Below are positions 1 to 11,300 of a stretch of 64,000 nucleotides of DNA, piece after piece. This DNA is from CALDTK01 sp965213735 (GTDB lineage: Bacteria > Bacteroidota > Bacteroidia > Chitinophagales > Saprospiraceae). Where the stretch lies: assembly GCA_965213735.1 (NCBI GenBank), contig CBDCAB010000005.1:868001-932000 (forward strand), written 5' to 3'. Below the pieces are notes generated by a model. The model made no database searches and was not told the DNA's origin. It saw only the letters and a list, made by a program, of their open reading frames with translations. The position numbers and the translations under genes are program-made. Position 1 is the stretch's first letter; every line of letters begins with the position of its first letter.

Positions 1-28
1 AGTGGCTAAGATTCAGGTCACCCGATAA
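1..28 (+). CDS. Possible 3' end of a CDS entering from upstream
   Basis: Frame 2 of the first 28 bases reads VAKIQVTR and then stops with TAA at 26-28. The ending is similar in style to the C-termini of the beta-helix paralogues that follow (for example VKVKAVD, VTIKVKAID, VELKISAQ), so the operon may start upstream with another family member. Eight residues are too few to prove this. Confidence 0.25.
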
Positions 29-39
29 AAGCGCCAAGA

Positions 40-1083
40 GTGAAAAGCATCCAGCTCATATTTCTTTTGTTCTGTGCAGCCGTTGGTAGTGTAGTTGCTC
101 AGACGGCGCATTACGTGTCGCTCTACCCGACGCCAGGGCCAAATCGCTACACGAGTGTGCAGGCGGCAGTGGATGCGAGTAGTGCGGGGGATACGGTGTA
201 TGTAGAGCCGGGCAGCTATACCGAGTTCGTCAATATTCAAACTGACAGCCTGGTCATTCTAGGAGCAGGTTGGCTACAGCAACAGGTCGATACACTAATT
301 ACAACCCGAGTAGGAGCTTCGATCATAACTCGTATGTACTTCAGGGGTGGGGCTTCTACAACGGTTAGGGGGGTGACCTACACTGATATTGTGCTTGCGT
401 ATGATTCGACTTCAGTAAATTTTAACTCATGTCATTTTCGTAAAACAGTCGGTCTTTATACATCTAGAATAATTGGCTTCTATGGGTGTGTATTTTCATT
501 AACTATAAACCCTTCATCCTCTTCCGCTATAATAACGGGTACTTCGTCTAATCCACTTCATGTTGGATTATATAATTGTCTGTTTCCACAACATTCAAGG
601 CCTCTCGCCCTAGTCGGAAGTTCGACTTCCGCGCAATCAGTACAATTGCAAAATTGTGTGTTTAGATCCAGTGTTCAAGTCTTGCATACTTCCTATTTAC
701 GCAATACTAATGTCCAAAACTGCATTTTTGGAAGCAATGCTAGCGCTACCGCAAGTAGTACCTTCAATAATTCAGTAAATAATTCCGTATTCATTGATCG
801 GCCTTACGCAGCCCACTATGGAGCAGTGAGCTCCGTATGGAATGTTACAGAAGCAGAAGTCTTTGAGGCATCTGGTCCACAGGAATTTTTCTACAGATTA
901 GCACCCAACTCCCCCGCCATAGGTGCAGGCACCGGCGGCACAGACTGTGGCATCTTCGGCGGCTCAGCTCCTTTTGTACTAGGTGGTATTCCGCCTATCC
1001 CTTGGGTGCGGCAATTAAATGTGAACGCTTCAGGCTCACAGGGTGGTGGGGTAGATGTGGGTATAAATGTAACTGCGCAATGA
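40..1083 (+). CDS. Secreted parallel beta-helix protein, paralogue 1
   Basis: 347 residues with a GTG start. A signal peptide (about residues 1-20, ending SVVAQ) is followed by an N-cap typical of pectate-lyase-like right-handed beta-helices: a segment with AAVDASSAGDTVYVEPGSY, then short strand-turn repeats rich in N, S and V. The C-terminal 60 residues carry the family signature NSPAIGAG, TDCGIFGG, then a proline-rich GIPPIPW segment. No catalytic pectate-lyase residues are obvious, so it is more likely an adhesin or structural surface protein than an enzyme. I see no classical T9SS tail; the conserved end may serve as an export or anchoring module (inference). Its TGA overlaps the ATG of the next gene, indicating translational coupling. 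The start is chosen because the signal peptide begins there. Confidence 0.8.
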   Translation: MKSIQLIFLLFCAAVGSVVAQTAHYVSLYPTPGPNRYTSVQAAVDASSAGDTVYVEPGSYTEFVNIQTDSLVILGAGWLQQQVDTLITTRVGASIITRMYFRGGASTTVRGVTYTDIVLAYDSTSVNFNSCHFRKTVGLYTSRIIGFYGCVFSLTINPSSSSAIITGTSSNPLHVGLYNCLFPQHSRPLALVGSSTSAQSVQLQNCVFRSSVQVLHTSYLRNTNVQNCIFGSNASATASSTFNNSVNNSVFIDRPYAAHYGAVSSVWNVTEAEVFEASGPQEFFYRLAPNSPAIGAGTGGTDCGIFGGSAPFVLGGIPPIPWVRQLNVNASGSQGGGVDVGINVTAQ

Positions 1084-2135
1084 AATACTCAATCTTAATT
1101 ATTACTATGCTAGTAAGTCACTTTGTGGTGGGGCAAACCACCAAGTACGTATCATCCATTTATCCTTCGGATGGGATAGAGTTTTTTGATGACTTTGCTT
1201 TAGCTATTCAGGCAGCGCAATCAGGTGATACATTGATGATACACTCCGGGAACTGGTCAAGAGGACAAACATCTCCATTTATATTAGACAAGTCTTTGAC
1301 TATTATTGGTCCAGGATATGATCATGTCATTAACGATCTGAGGGTAAATACCGTCTTTCAAGGTGCTAACATAGGGTCCATTTGGGTGGAAGGACAAGTG
1401 TCTATTGTTCTGATAGGTCTTGAAATTATTGGCCTAGGTGGCCAGTATTTAAGTCACTTGTTCGTTCATCGCTGTAAAATTGGCTCACTGTATTTAAAGC
1501 ATATAAACTACGGAGAAATTATTAATAACTATATAATAATGTCCCAATGGGTAACTTCGCCAACTACTCTGTCTTCTCGAATAAATAGCTCGTCCAATTG
1601 GGACGCTTTGTATATATCTTCCTGTAATTATATCTATATTTCTAATAATCTTATTGGAACTTACGGAGGGAGCGATATACTTTATATTAATGGAGCTGGT
1701 AGTGCAGAGATTGCATATAATACCATTCTATCTCCCAGCTCAAATAGTATTCGGATATACTCCGATGTTTACGCTCATGATAACATAACAGCTAACTATG
1801 AAACATCAATAACTACGCTCAATCAATTGTTCCAAGGGGTTAGTTTGCGAAATACCCATGTCTCGCCAGGTACAGGTTTGCATCAAATAGATAGTGTGTT
1901 TGTCGCGCTTGGTACAGTCTCGTCTACGTTGGTCGATTCAAGCTTTATGATTCGGCCCACAAGCAGTTTAGTAAGTGCTTGCCAAAATGGAACGGAATGC
2001 GGAGCCTTTGGAGGAACGAGTCCATACATATTATCAGGAATACCATCTCGACCTTTCATTCAAAGACTATTGTCGAACCGAAATGGCTCATCACAAGGCG
2101 GTATTGACGTCGAGCTTAAAATCTCAGCACAATGA
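1080..2135 (+). CDS. Secreted parallel beta-helix protein, paralogue 2
   Basis: 351 residues starting at the ATG that overlaps the previous stop (ATGA). An in-frame upstream ATG at 1002 exists but lies inside the preceding gene and would bury the signal peptide (MKYSILIITMLVSHFVVGQ). The N-cap contains ALAIQAAQSGDTLMIHSG and a DKSLTIIGPGYD motif shared with the other paralogues. The middle is strongly AT-rich and rich in N, I and Y, unlike the better conserved ends. The C-terminal signature is TECGAFGGTSPYILSGIP. It is probably a secreted surface beta-helix; no enzymatic residues were recognised. It is coupled to the next gene by another ATGA. Confidence 0.8.
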   Translation: MKYSILIITMLVSHFVVGQTTKYVSSIYPSDGIEFFDDFALAIQAAQSGDTLMIHSGNWSRGQTSPFILDKSLTIIGPGYDHVINDLRVNTVFQGANIGSIWVEGQVSIVLIGLEIIGLGGQYLSHLFVHRCKIGSLYLKHINYGEIINNYIIMSQWVTSPTTLSSRINSSSNWDALYISSCNYIYISNNLIGTYGGSDILYINGAGSAEIAYNTILSPSSNSIRIYSDVYAHDNITANYETSITTLNQLFQGVSLRNTHVSPGTGLHQIDSVFVALGTVSSTLVDSSFMIRPTSSLVSACQNGTECGAFGGTSPYILSGIPSRPFIQRLLSNRNGSSQGGIDVELKISAQ

Positions 2136-3226
2136 AGTACCTAACTCTACTGCTAGCACTATCTACTGCCTTTGTTTGTACTGCGCAGACACTTAAGACA
2201 GTGGGGTTTCGCGATGATCCTCAGAACGGGCACTACGGCTCATTCGTTCATGCAGTCGCAAGTGCACAGGATGGGGATACGCTGCAAGTCTACCCAGGCA
2301 CTTACACGTCACCGTCTAGTGTGACGATTGATAAGGCGTTGACGATTATTGGACCGGGGTATTTTCAGGCAAGTAATTATCTAGGGGCTACTACAATGCC
2401 GGGCTGGGCTCAACTGCCAAATATTTATGTAGATGCTGCTGGGAAAAACGTAACGATTCGATCCTGTTACGTACCAAGCCATATACGGATATATGACGCC
2501 GCTACAATTTTCGTGGCTAATAATTATATACGAGCGGTAGTTGTAGAGAAATCAGATGTCGCAGTTATCCACGGAAACTTTTTCTATACTGGTGGATATG
2601 GTAGGCCCGGAGGGCATGGTGGCGCTTATGCGGCCCAGGTTTACAATACGAGTTCTATGACTTTAACGAATAATATTTTTAAATACTCAAGCTCAAACTA
2701 TGATAACTTTTACTCACAAGGGCATAGCTCGATTTACAACAGTTCTAGACATTCATATTATGCGTCAGTCGGAAGTGCAACGATATCGCATAATTTGTTT
2801 AGTGACAATATTTATCTTAACACTGGGTATCTTTTTCACAGCAACTTGATGGATGCTAACGCTGGTTCATTAGGGTGCAGTCAACCTAATGGTGCAGTGT
2901 ATTATAACAATGCTGGAGTTTATACACCGAGTTCATCAGGTTGTTCGTCTACTGCTTATTTGGGCGGATTGTCGTTTCCATACGAAATGGTGGATTACTA
3001 TGGCACTAATGGCTACTCGCTCGATGGCCGCTACCAATTAACAGCGAATTCCCAAGCCCGCGGCGCAGGCCTCAATGGAACTGACTGCGGTCCCTTCGGA
3101 GGCGACGACCCCTATCAACTTTCCGGCATTTCTGATATTCCTTTCGTGTGGCAGCTCAATGTACCGCAGAATAACTCGCAGAGTAATGGTGCTGATGTGA
3201 ATATCAACATAAAAGCTACGAACTGA
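2132..3226 (+). CDS. Secreted parallel beta-helix protein, paralogue 3
   Basis: 364 residues. The signal peptide is MKYLTLLLALSTAFVCTAQ. The N-cap has AVASAQDGDTLQVYPGTY and DKALTIIGPGYF; the middle is repetitive and rich in S, N and Y, with a short glycine-rich turn (RPGGHGGAY). Before the C-terminal signature (TDCGPFGGDDPYQLSGI) there is an additional element with two Cys (GCSQPNG ... SGCSSTAYLGG) and a YSLDGRYQL segment, also found in the two following paralogues. Genes 3, 4 and 5 therefore form a subgroup. The ATG overlaps the previous stop, and the stop TGA shares its last A with the next ATG. Predicted extracellular; function unknown. Confidence 0.8.
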   Translation: MKYLTLLLALSTAFVCTAQTLKTVGFRDDPQNGHYGSFVHAVASAQDGDTLQVYPGTYTSPSSVTIDKALTIIGPGYFQASNYLGATTMPGWAQLPNIYVDAAGKNVTIRSCYVPSHIRIYDAATIFVANNYIRAVVVEKSDVAVIHGNFFYTGGYGRPGGHGGAYAAQVYNTSSMTLTNNIFKYSSSNYDNFYSQGHSSIYNSSRHSYYASVGSATISHNLFSDNIYLNTGYLFHSNLMDANAGSLGCSQPNGAVYYNNAGVYTPSSSGCSSTAYLGGLSFPYEMVDYYGTNGYSLDGRYQLTANSQARGAGLNGTDCGPFGGDDPYQLSGISDIPFVWQLNVPQNNSQSNGADVNINIKATN

Positions 3227-4287
3227 TGAAGAAGGCAATGATGCTGTTACTGTTAAGTGGGCCTATAGGATCTGTGGTTGCTCAAAACCTCACTGTTGGG
3301 AAGGGAGATCAAAATCCTCATGATTATGCCACGCTTACCCAGGCTTTCGAGGCAGCGAATGATGGAGACACTATTCATCTTTACCCTGGTGACTATTCAT
3401 CGGAACCAAATTTAACCATCGACAAGTCAGTTGCTTTGATTGGGCCAGGTTATCGTGTTGCAGAGAATTTTCCCTCACAGAATACGATCCTGTCCATAGG
3501 TGCTGTCTTGCCCGAGGTAATGGTAGATTGTAATGGTTGCACAGTCGCACTATCTAAAGTTTATTCTTTCAAGCCAATATACGCTTACGGCGCCACCCAC
3601 TTGGTGGCTACGAATAGTTATATAAAATCCCTATGGGCCCAGAATGTGGAAAATGTAATTGTGAATTCATGCTATTTTCCAACGAATCACAGTTTTAATG
3701 GATATTCAGCTGCTGTGTTACTTTCTAAAGTCAGGGAGGCTCGTATAATCTCAAATATCTTTTTCTCTACCAGTTCGACAGTCCAATATCATACCAATTC
3801 TCGAAGCCTAGATTGGGCGCCTGATAATAATCCTGTCCCACCTCAATCAGTGTTGTATAGAAATAACTTCATCAACGGTTCTATCTATCTAAGCCATTCT
3901 GTGTCTTCTTATAATAACATCTTTCGATCAGGAGCTTTGGCTCGCAGCAACACTCTGGCTAATTCTCATCATAATGTGGGTGTAGGCAGTTGTAGTGGGG
4001 CTGACTGTAGCACAGGATATGTTGGAGTTCCTAATCTCGACAGTGTTTTCGTTGATTACTCTAGCGGCTTACAAAGTGCCTCGTTTGATGCTCGTTTCGA
4101 TCTTCGGCCGACTAGCCCTGCGATCGCTGCAGGTTTGGGCGGAGTCGACTGTGGGCCGTTTGGAGGAGATTCTCCTTACGCCTTATCTGGTATTGCTCAA
4201 GCGCCATTCATTGAGCAGTTGGAAGTACAACTCCAAACCTCTAGCCCTGCTCCTGTAAGAGTTGTCGCAAAATCTCCATCCCAATGA
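3226..4287 (+). CDS. Secreted parallel beta-helix protein, paralogue 4
   Basis: 353 residues in a TGATG arrangement with the previous gene. The signal peptide is MKKAMMLLLLSGPIGSVVAQ. The N-cap reads AFEAANDGDTIHLYPGDY and DKSVALIGPGYR. The pre-terminal Cys element is GSCSGADCSTGYVGV, followed by SFDARFDLRPTSPAI and the signature VDCGPFGGDSPYALSGI. The last residues (VRVVAKSPSQ) are more basic than in the siblings. It is the same family and predicted location as its neighbours; no catalytic motif was seen. Confidence 0.8.
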   Translation: MKKAMMLLLLSGPIGSVVAQNLTVGKGDQNPHDYATLTQAFEAANDGDTIHLYPGDYSSEPNLTIDKSVALIGPGYRVAENFPSQNTILSIGAVLPEVMVDCNGCTVALSKVYSFKPIYAYGATHLVATNSYIKSLWAQNVENVIVNSCYFPTNHSFNGYSAAVLLSKVREARIISNIFFSTSSTVQYHTNSRSLDWAPDNNPVPPQSVLYRNNFINGSIYLSHSVSSYNNIFRSGALARSNTLANSHHNVGVGSCSGADCSTGYVGVPNLDSVFVDYSSGLQSASFDARFDLRPTSPAIAAGLGGVDCGPFGGDSPYALSGIAQAPFIEQLEVQLQTSSPAPVRVVAKSPSQ

Positions 4288-5387
4288 TATTACGGTTCCT
4301 AGTAAATTTCGTATTCGTTTTTGTCGGTTGTGGCAGTGTCAGCGCAAGGATTGTACCTGTAGCGCTCTGTCCTCTACTAAACTCAAATGAGAGTAGCCTT
4401 CAGGATGCAGTGAACAACGCACTGAGTGGTGACACTCTGTATATAGCACCAGGTGACTACTCCTCTATTCAATTGCCTATATTATCAGCATCGCTAGTTT
4501 TTTTAGGCGGCGGGTACGGGCATTCCAAGAACCATCTGACCAGCAATACTACACTTGCAACAACCCTGGGCGATATCACCTTTCAAGGGCCTGGAGAAAG
4601 CCTAACTCTTATTTCATTAAAGACTGGCCATATTGAGGTAAACGGGTGCTCTAGTCTATTCTTGGACGGAGTGCAACTCAGTGCTGTCCATGCTAATAAT
4701 GTCAACTTGGTAGCAATTAACCGCAGTCATGTATACTCAATGGGTACTGTCTTTTCATACTGGACTTCGGCGGGTGGTTGTAGGATAACCCATCGCGCAG
4801 CTATCTTGCTCTACAATTGTGGATCAGTAGTTCTCCGTTCATCAATCATTGACGCAAGAGAAGGTCGTTCCTGCCTGTCTGGAGTTTCAATTGAAACTAG
4901 GTTTTATCCCAATAATCCTTGGAGCACAATAACTTCTAACCCCCCTTCACAATTTATCTTTGATCAGTGTTTGGTTATGGATGACGTCGAAATGCCGACG
5001 AATACTTTGTTGACTAATTCTATCCTATACGACGGTCATTATGCTCGCCAAACGACTACTGGCCTCAATCAGAATAACGTAGGACGCGGACTTTGTAGTG
5101 GCAATTGTTCTGTCGGCTATGTAGGGGTTCAGGAGCTAGATTCTCTTTTTGTCCTTCCGAGCGATCCCCGGCATTATAGTTCCGATGGTCGTTATACCCT
5201 TCGCCCAGGTTCAGCAGCAGTTGGTGTAAGTACTTCTGGCGGTGACTGTGGTCCATATGGCGGTTTAGAGCCATATGTCCCCTCTGGCCTAGTCAATTTG
5301 CCCGTAATTCAAAACTTAAGTACCTCGGTACGTACCGGAAAGCAGTCCGGACTATCTGTTACCATTAATACAATTTCGGCACAATGA
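4284..5387 (+). CDS. Secreted parallel beta-helix protein, paralogue 5
   Basis: 367 residues, ATGA-coupled to the previous gene and to the giant RHS gene downstream. The signal peptide is about residues 1-21 (ends SVSA). The N-cap has LQDAVNNALSGDTLYIAPGDY. It keeps the paired-Cys element (GLCSGNCSVGYVGV), the SSDGRYTLRPGSAAV strand and the signature GDCGPYGGLEPYVPSG. It is the most diverged of the first five: the IIGPGY motif is altered to FLGGGYG. The direct coupling to the RHS/protease gene argues that the beta-helix proteins and the giant protein are made together. Confidence 0.78.
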   Translation: MILRFLVNFVFVFVGCGSVSARIVPVALCPLLNSNESSLQDAVNNALSGDTLYIAPGDYSSIQLPILSASLVFLGGGYGHSKNHLTSNTTLATTLGDITFQGPGESLTLISLKTGHIEVNGCSSLFLDGVQLSAVHANNVNLVAINRSHVYSMGTVFSYWTSAGGCRITHRAAILLYNCGSVVLRSSIIDAREGRSCLSGVSIETRFYPNNPWSTITSNPPSQFIFDQCLVMDDVEMPTNTLLTNSILYDGHYARQTTTGLNQNNVGRGLCSGNCSVGYVGVQELDSLFVLPSDPRHYSSDGRYTLRPGSAAVGVSTSGGDCGPYGGLEPYVPSGLVNLPVIQNLSTSVRTGKQSGLSVTINTISAQ

Positions 5388-8300
5388 CGAAGCTTCCCAA
5401 CATATGTGTAATACTTGGACGACACACTGCTCTAATAGTATGGCTATTATGCTCTTTGACAAACCTCCATGTCTATGCCCAATCCTGCCCCACAGACCCT
5501 GATTGCGCAGCGACTTTTGCGGCCTATAAACCTGATCCCACTACCTGCGCCCCAGGAGCGGATTACAACTGCGCTCCACTGTATCATGGTCAACACGGCA
5601 AGCTCCGCATCCCACTAATGGTCCGGCGCGTGGGATCTTTGAATTCATCTACGCCTACTCAGTTCTACACCATACTCGCATCAGCCAATCAGTTTTTAGC
5701 AGATAGTCCCACCGGCATTGCTGTAGAATTCTATGTTGATGCCTACGGCTACGAAAACAGCAGTAATTATGATGACGCCTTGGGGCCGGTTACGGAAGCC
5801 TTCTTGCAAGGACTTCAAACAGCTAACCCCAACCGTTTCATCGTCTTTATTGGTAGCGGTATCTCAGCAGATACACTCAATGCGCCCCACGATATTCTTG
5901 GCGATGCCTCCTATCCCTATCGCCTCCAAGGTGCCACGATTGAAGAATCTAGAACGCTGTTTTTGCAAGACTCAGTGGTAGCGAATAACGCATTTATTAT
6001 TCTCGCACATGAATTGGGTCACATGCTCGGCCTGCTTCACACCTTCGACAACACTGCCTTTCCTGCAGGCTCGAGTTGCGCTAGCGTCTGCCGTATCAAT
6101 GATGGTATAGACGACACCTCTCCTTATGCGCCAGCCGGGCAACCTGATAATTTTATGGAGTATGAAGAAGGCTTTGTAGGTGTGCCTCACTCTCCAAACG
6201 CCACGCTTAGTCCTTGCCAGTCCGCCAAGATGCTGCGCGTCCTGTATGAAGGTCGCAACACGCTAGGCCTTTCCTTATCCACTCCTACCATTACAGATGC
6301 CTCCGGTACCACCCTTACCGGCTCATTTCCGAGCACCTTCTACAATGATCCTCTAGATACGCTCGCTTTCGCCCTAACTGGTGCACATAAAAGTTTCACT
6401 GAAGATTTTGCGCACGTACTCATTCGCAACTATAGCGGCGATACCCTCTATCAGCAATGGCGCGATTCGCTCGACCTAAACACGCTTTATGGAACCATAT
6501 TCAGCAGCCCTGGAACCTACACAATAGAGGTGCGCGACAAGCGACACTATGGTTCAGCTGAGTCAACACCCCGTATCCTCACCCTACCTCTCTTGGCGTG
6601 CAACCTCAACGGTGTCTGCGATCCTTGGGAGACGGCGACGTCCTGTCCAGACTGCTATGTGCCCATCACACCTGCACGCCTCAGCTTCTTAGAGTACTTC
6701 ATTGATACAGATCCCGGTCGCGGCAATGGTACGATCATTCCTTTAGGTAATGTTGTCGCCGCGGATACCACAATCAACATACCCCTGAACACCGTATCAC
6801 CCGGCATCCATACGCTCTACGTGCGGGCCAAAGACGACCAGGGCAGGTGGAGCTTTACCCAGCGGCGAGTCTTTCTCGTCCAACAAGGTGGCGCTGGCCC
6901 CCGGCAACTCACTCGACTAGAGTATTTTATCGATACTGATCCTGGTCGGGGCAATGCAACTCCCTTGCCATTAGCGGGTGCTACCGCCAGCGACAGTACC
7001 TACAACATCGACCTCAGTAGCGTCGGTCCTGGCATTCACACGCTGTACGTGCGAGCCAAAGACGATGCCGGAACCTGGAGCTTTACCCAACGCAGAGTCA
7101 TCATAGTAACGCCTGGCGCTGCGGGGCCGGGTGGTCGCAAACTCGACTACCTCGAGTATTTCATCGACACCGATCCAGGACGCGGCAATGGCACCTCTCT
7201 CGCCCTGCAAGACAGTATCAGCAGCGACAGCACCTACACACTCGACCTTACAAACATATCCCCTGGCATCCACACCCTCTACGTGCGTGCACGAGACAAT
7301 GCTGGCGTTTGGAGCTTTGTGCAGCGCCGGCTTATGATGGTTACTCCAGCCGGCTCCAACAACCGAGAGCTCGCCTATCTCGAGTATTTTATCGACAGCG
7401 ACCCCGGACGTGGCAGTGGCACTTCGTTACCCTTAACTGGACTTACCGCGTCAGATTCGACCTATAACATCGATCTGACTAACGTCGCCCCAGGAATTCA
7501 TACGCTGTACGTACGTGCACGCGACAATGCTAATGCCTGGAGCTTTACTCAGCGGCGCGTGTTCATGGTTACTCCCGGCAACAACACCCCCGCCGAAGTG
7601 GAGTACATCGAATATTGGACCAGCGATGATCCAACCCCCGCAAGAGGGCAAGGTACCCCTGTGCCCTTCACCCCATCGCCAGCGCCAGAAGCTGACGAAA
7701 CGTTCAATGTTTCTATTCCTAGCTCGAACAACAACTACACCGTTTACGTCCGTGCCCGTGATACCAAAGGCCGCTGGAGCTTCGTCGTACAAGACACCTT
7801 GTATTGGTCGGGCAATGAGATTGAGGTCACATCTCCGAGCAACAACCCCAACTGGATTGCCGGCCAAAGCAACATCACCTTTGTCAATTGGGATACAACC
7901 AACAATGTCGGCAACGTAGAGATTCACCTCGTGACTGCAAGTGGTAATGAGGTGCTGACTATTGACAGTAATGAAGATCCTGAAGGACCTTGGTCAGGTA
8001 GCGTTGCTATACCGATTTATGTAAATGCAGGTAATTACCGTATTCGCGTACGAGATCGTAATCGACATGGTATAGTGGGGTACAGTAACATCTTTACGAT
8101 AAGCTCGCCGGCTGCTAACTGGTGCTTGGAATATACAGACTTAGATTCTACGTATGGAGGCCAACAGAATGTCCTTGCCGCCGCAAACTGCCTCTGTAGT
8201 CAAGGCTACATCACTCCCCAGAATTACGGGCCGACTAATACCTACGGTGTTCAACCCAACGAAGATATATTCAGAGCCGATCTTGCCAAGCTTGTTTGGT

Positions 8301-11300
8301 CTGCGCTCAATGGTTCTAATGCCCCTTCGGTAGCTGAGCTGTTCCCGAGCCCTTTTGCAGACTTGCAGCAGTCTAACAACTCCTACTACCGTTTTGCGAA
8401 AGCGCTAGCCTACCTCGAGTACAATGATGATGTCGCACCCTTCGATAGAGACTTCATTAATTTCCGTCCTTACGAATATTTACAAACGCGATACGCCTTC
8501 AAAGCCATCCTCGAAGCCTTCGACATCGGTCCATTGACAGGCGGCTCAGGCACGGTGTATGGCTTGCAGCCTGGAGAAGATGGCTATGGCTATATGCGTC
8601 GGGCGCAAAGCATGGGATTAATTGCCTCTTCAGTTGGTGATGCTTTCACCGACATAAAACGCGGAGAAGTATTTCATGCACTTTATGAACTCCTTGATGT
8701 TTGTAATGGCTCGGAGCAAATCAAAACACTCAGCCTCACGGATTACTTTATTCCCGGTAATTTTACACCTTACAATTTGTCGCGAAATGTTGGTGTAAGT
8801 GACGGCTATTTCCGCTCGCACACACAAAGTAGTTTCGCCATACCCGGCCGCGGGCTTTCCTTGAACTTTGGACACACCTATAATTCCTACCTCACCGAGC
8901 TGCCACGGGAGTACCGCCTGCTCGAACCGCTCGGGCGTGGCTGGTCGCATACCTACGATACTTATATTCTGCTCGAGGAAGGGTGGAGTTTCGACAATTT
9001 GAGCAAAGCAGATGAGTTTGTCGTAGCCTTACCCGGCGGCAGTTTCCATGTATTCGATGCTGCGACGTTTGCGCCTCAAACGCAAGGGTCGCGTTACAAG
9101 CTGCGACGTACTAGCTCTTCTACCCTGGTGCTCCGTTCGCCCGATCAAATCGACTACACCTATACAGAGTTTGTTTTGCCGCAAGGCTATAAAGTGTATA
9201 TCCTCGACCTCATCACAGATCGCAACGGCAACGAACTCGACGTGGTGCAGGAATCCATCACCTGGCAAGCTCCCGGCTTCGACCTTCCAGCGCCCTGGCC
9301 ACGGCTGAAGGAAGTGGTGGATGATCATGGCCGTAAACTCACGTTTAGCTATGGTACTGGCGTGGAAACTCTCCGGCTAACTGGGGTGGCAGATGTAGCA
9401 GGTGGTCGTAGTATCTCTTATACGCCTTTCGGCAAAACCCTTCACAGCTATACCAACGCGCTTGGCGACCAAACACAATACGCGTACGGAAGTAGCGGTA
9501 GTCGGGAGCGACGCTTCAGTTTGCTCACCGAAATCACGCTGCCCGAAGGCAACATCATCACCAACACCTACGATGCTGAGCGCAAACTGGCTCAGGTGAG
9601 TTTGCCAGGCCAGAATGTGCCGAGCGCTGCCGTAGTAGTCACACCCAACTACACCGATCCAAGCCAGGACTACCAAACGAGTGTTACCTCTCCTAGTGGC
9701 CCGAGCAATTCACTAGTCACGACCAGCAATACCTACAACGCCAACGGCTACCTTAGTGACAGCGAACGCAATGGCAAGACGCGCAGCTTCTTATATGGCG
9801 CCTCCAACTACCCCAATCAGCCCACACGCTCTACCTATGAAGGGAGGAGTGTCAATTATAGCTACGATGGGCAGGGTAGAGTGACTACGATTTCCCTTCC
9901 GGAAAGTATTACCCACCGCTTCCAGTACAATTCGCGCAATGATGTGACCCGCTACACAGACCCGCGCAATCAGGTGACCTCATTTACTTATGACGCTAAT
10001 GGAAATTTGGATAAGGTAATTGATCCTATGGGTGGCATAGCGCGTACGCAATACAATGCGCACGGACAGCCAACGCGAGTAATGAATCCCAACCTTATCG
10101 CTACCGATTATACCTACCATCCTACAGGTCCGCTCGCCACCGTGACCGATCCTATCCAGCAGCGCTACACCCAAAACATCGACAACATCGGTCGCATCAA
10201 TGAAGCTTTCGATGGAAATGGATCTAGAACTACTTACACCCATGATGCACTAGATCGCATCACTAACGTCACACGCGAAGGCATTCAGCATAACATCACA
10301 CTCGACTATGGTTTTGACGGGAATGGCAACGTGACCTCGATAACGAATGCGCTGGGTGGGGTAACCACTATGACCTACGACAACCGTGACCTGCTCAGTT
10401 CGATCGACTTCGGAGGCGATACGCGCACCTATACCTATCAAGACAATGGGCAGGTAGATGATGAAACTTCGCCGAACAACGATGTCTTCGATTTCCAATA
10501 TGACGCCCAGGATCGACTAATTGACGACGGCTACGCAACGTATGCGTACGATAATTTTAATAGGGTTGTCACCAAAACCAAGGGCAGCGATGTGCTGACT
10601 TACAGCTATGACAATGCAGACCGTGTGACTAGTATTAATTTCAACGGTGAATCAGTCACGTATGGCTACGATGCCAACGGCAATACCACCTCGGTCGCGC
10701 ATGCTGGCTTCACGACTACCTACACCTACGACAACCTAAACCGCCTGACGCGGGTGCGATGGACGGGTGGCACAGGAAGTACTGGCGTTACCTACGGCTA
10801 CTTCGCCGACGGTCGTATGGATGAGGTGACCAACCCTAACGGCACAAAGCGCGAGTACGGCTACGACCAGGCGGGGCGTCTCACTTCACTTTTGGAGTAC
10901 GTCCCGGCCGGTAGTGACACCATCGCTTTCTTCACCTACCAGTACGACGGCAACGATAACATCGGCGTTGAGACCAAAGACGGATTGGCCTTTGCCAGCC
11001 CACCGGTTTATGCAGCGGCAGACCTAGGCTATGCATACAATGGAGAAAATGAGCTGACGAGCATTGCTGATGCAGGTGGTGGTAGTACAAGCTTTGCATT
11101 TGACGCCAACGGTCGCCAGACAGATGCAGGTGGTGACGTGGCCATATGGGACGCACGCGATCGCCTAGAGAGTTTTCGCGGCGTGAGTTACGGCTACGAT
11201 CCTGCTCAGATGCGCCGGTCACGTACGGCGGGTGGGGTGACTACTGAATATGTTCTCGATGCCCGCGGTATGGGACATGTACTGGCTGAAAAGCAAAACG

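Noticed and set aside
7515..7919. 134-residue plus-strand frame within the RHS gene
   Set aside because: Overlaps the conserved FIDTDPGRG repeat region in another frame.
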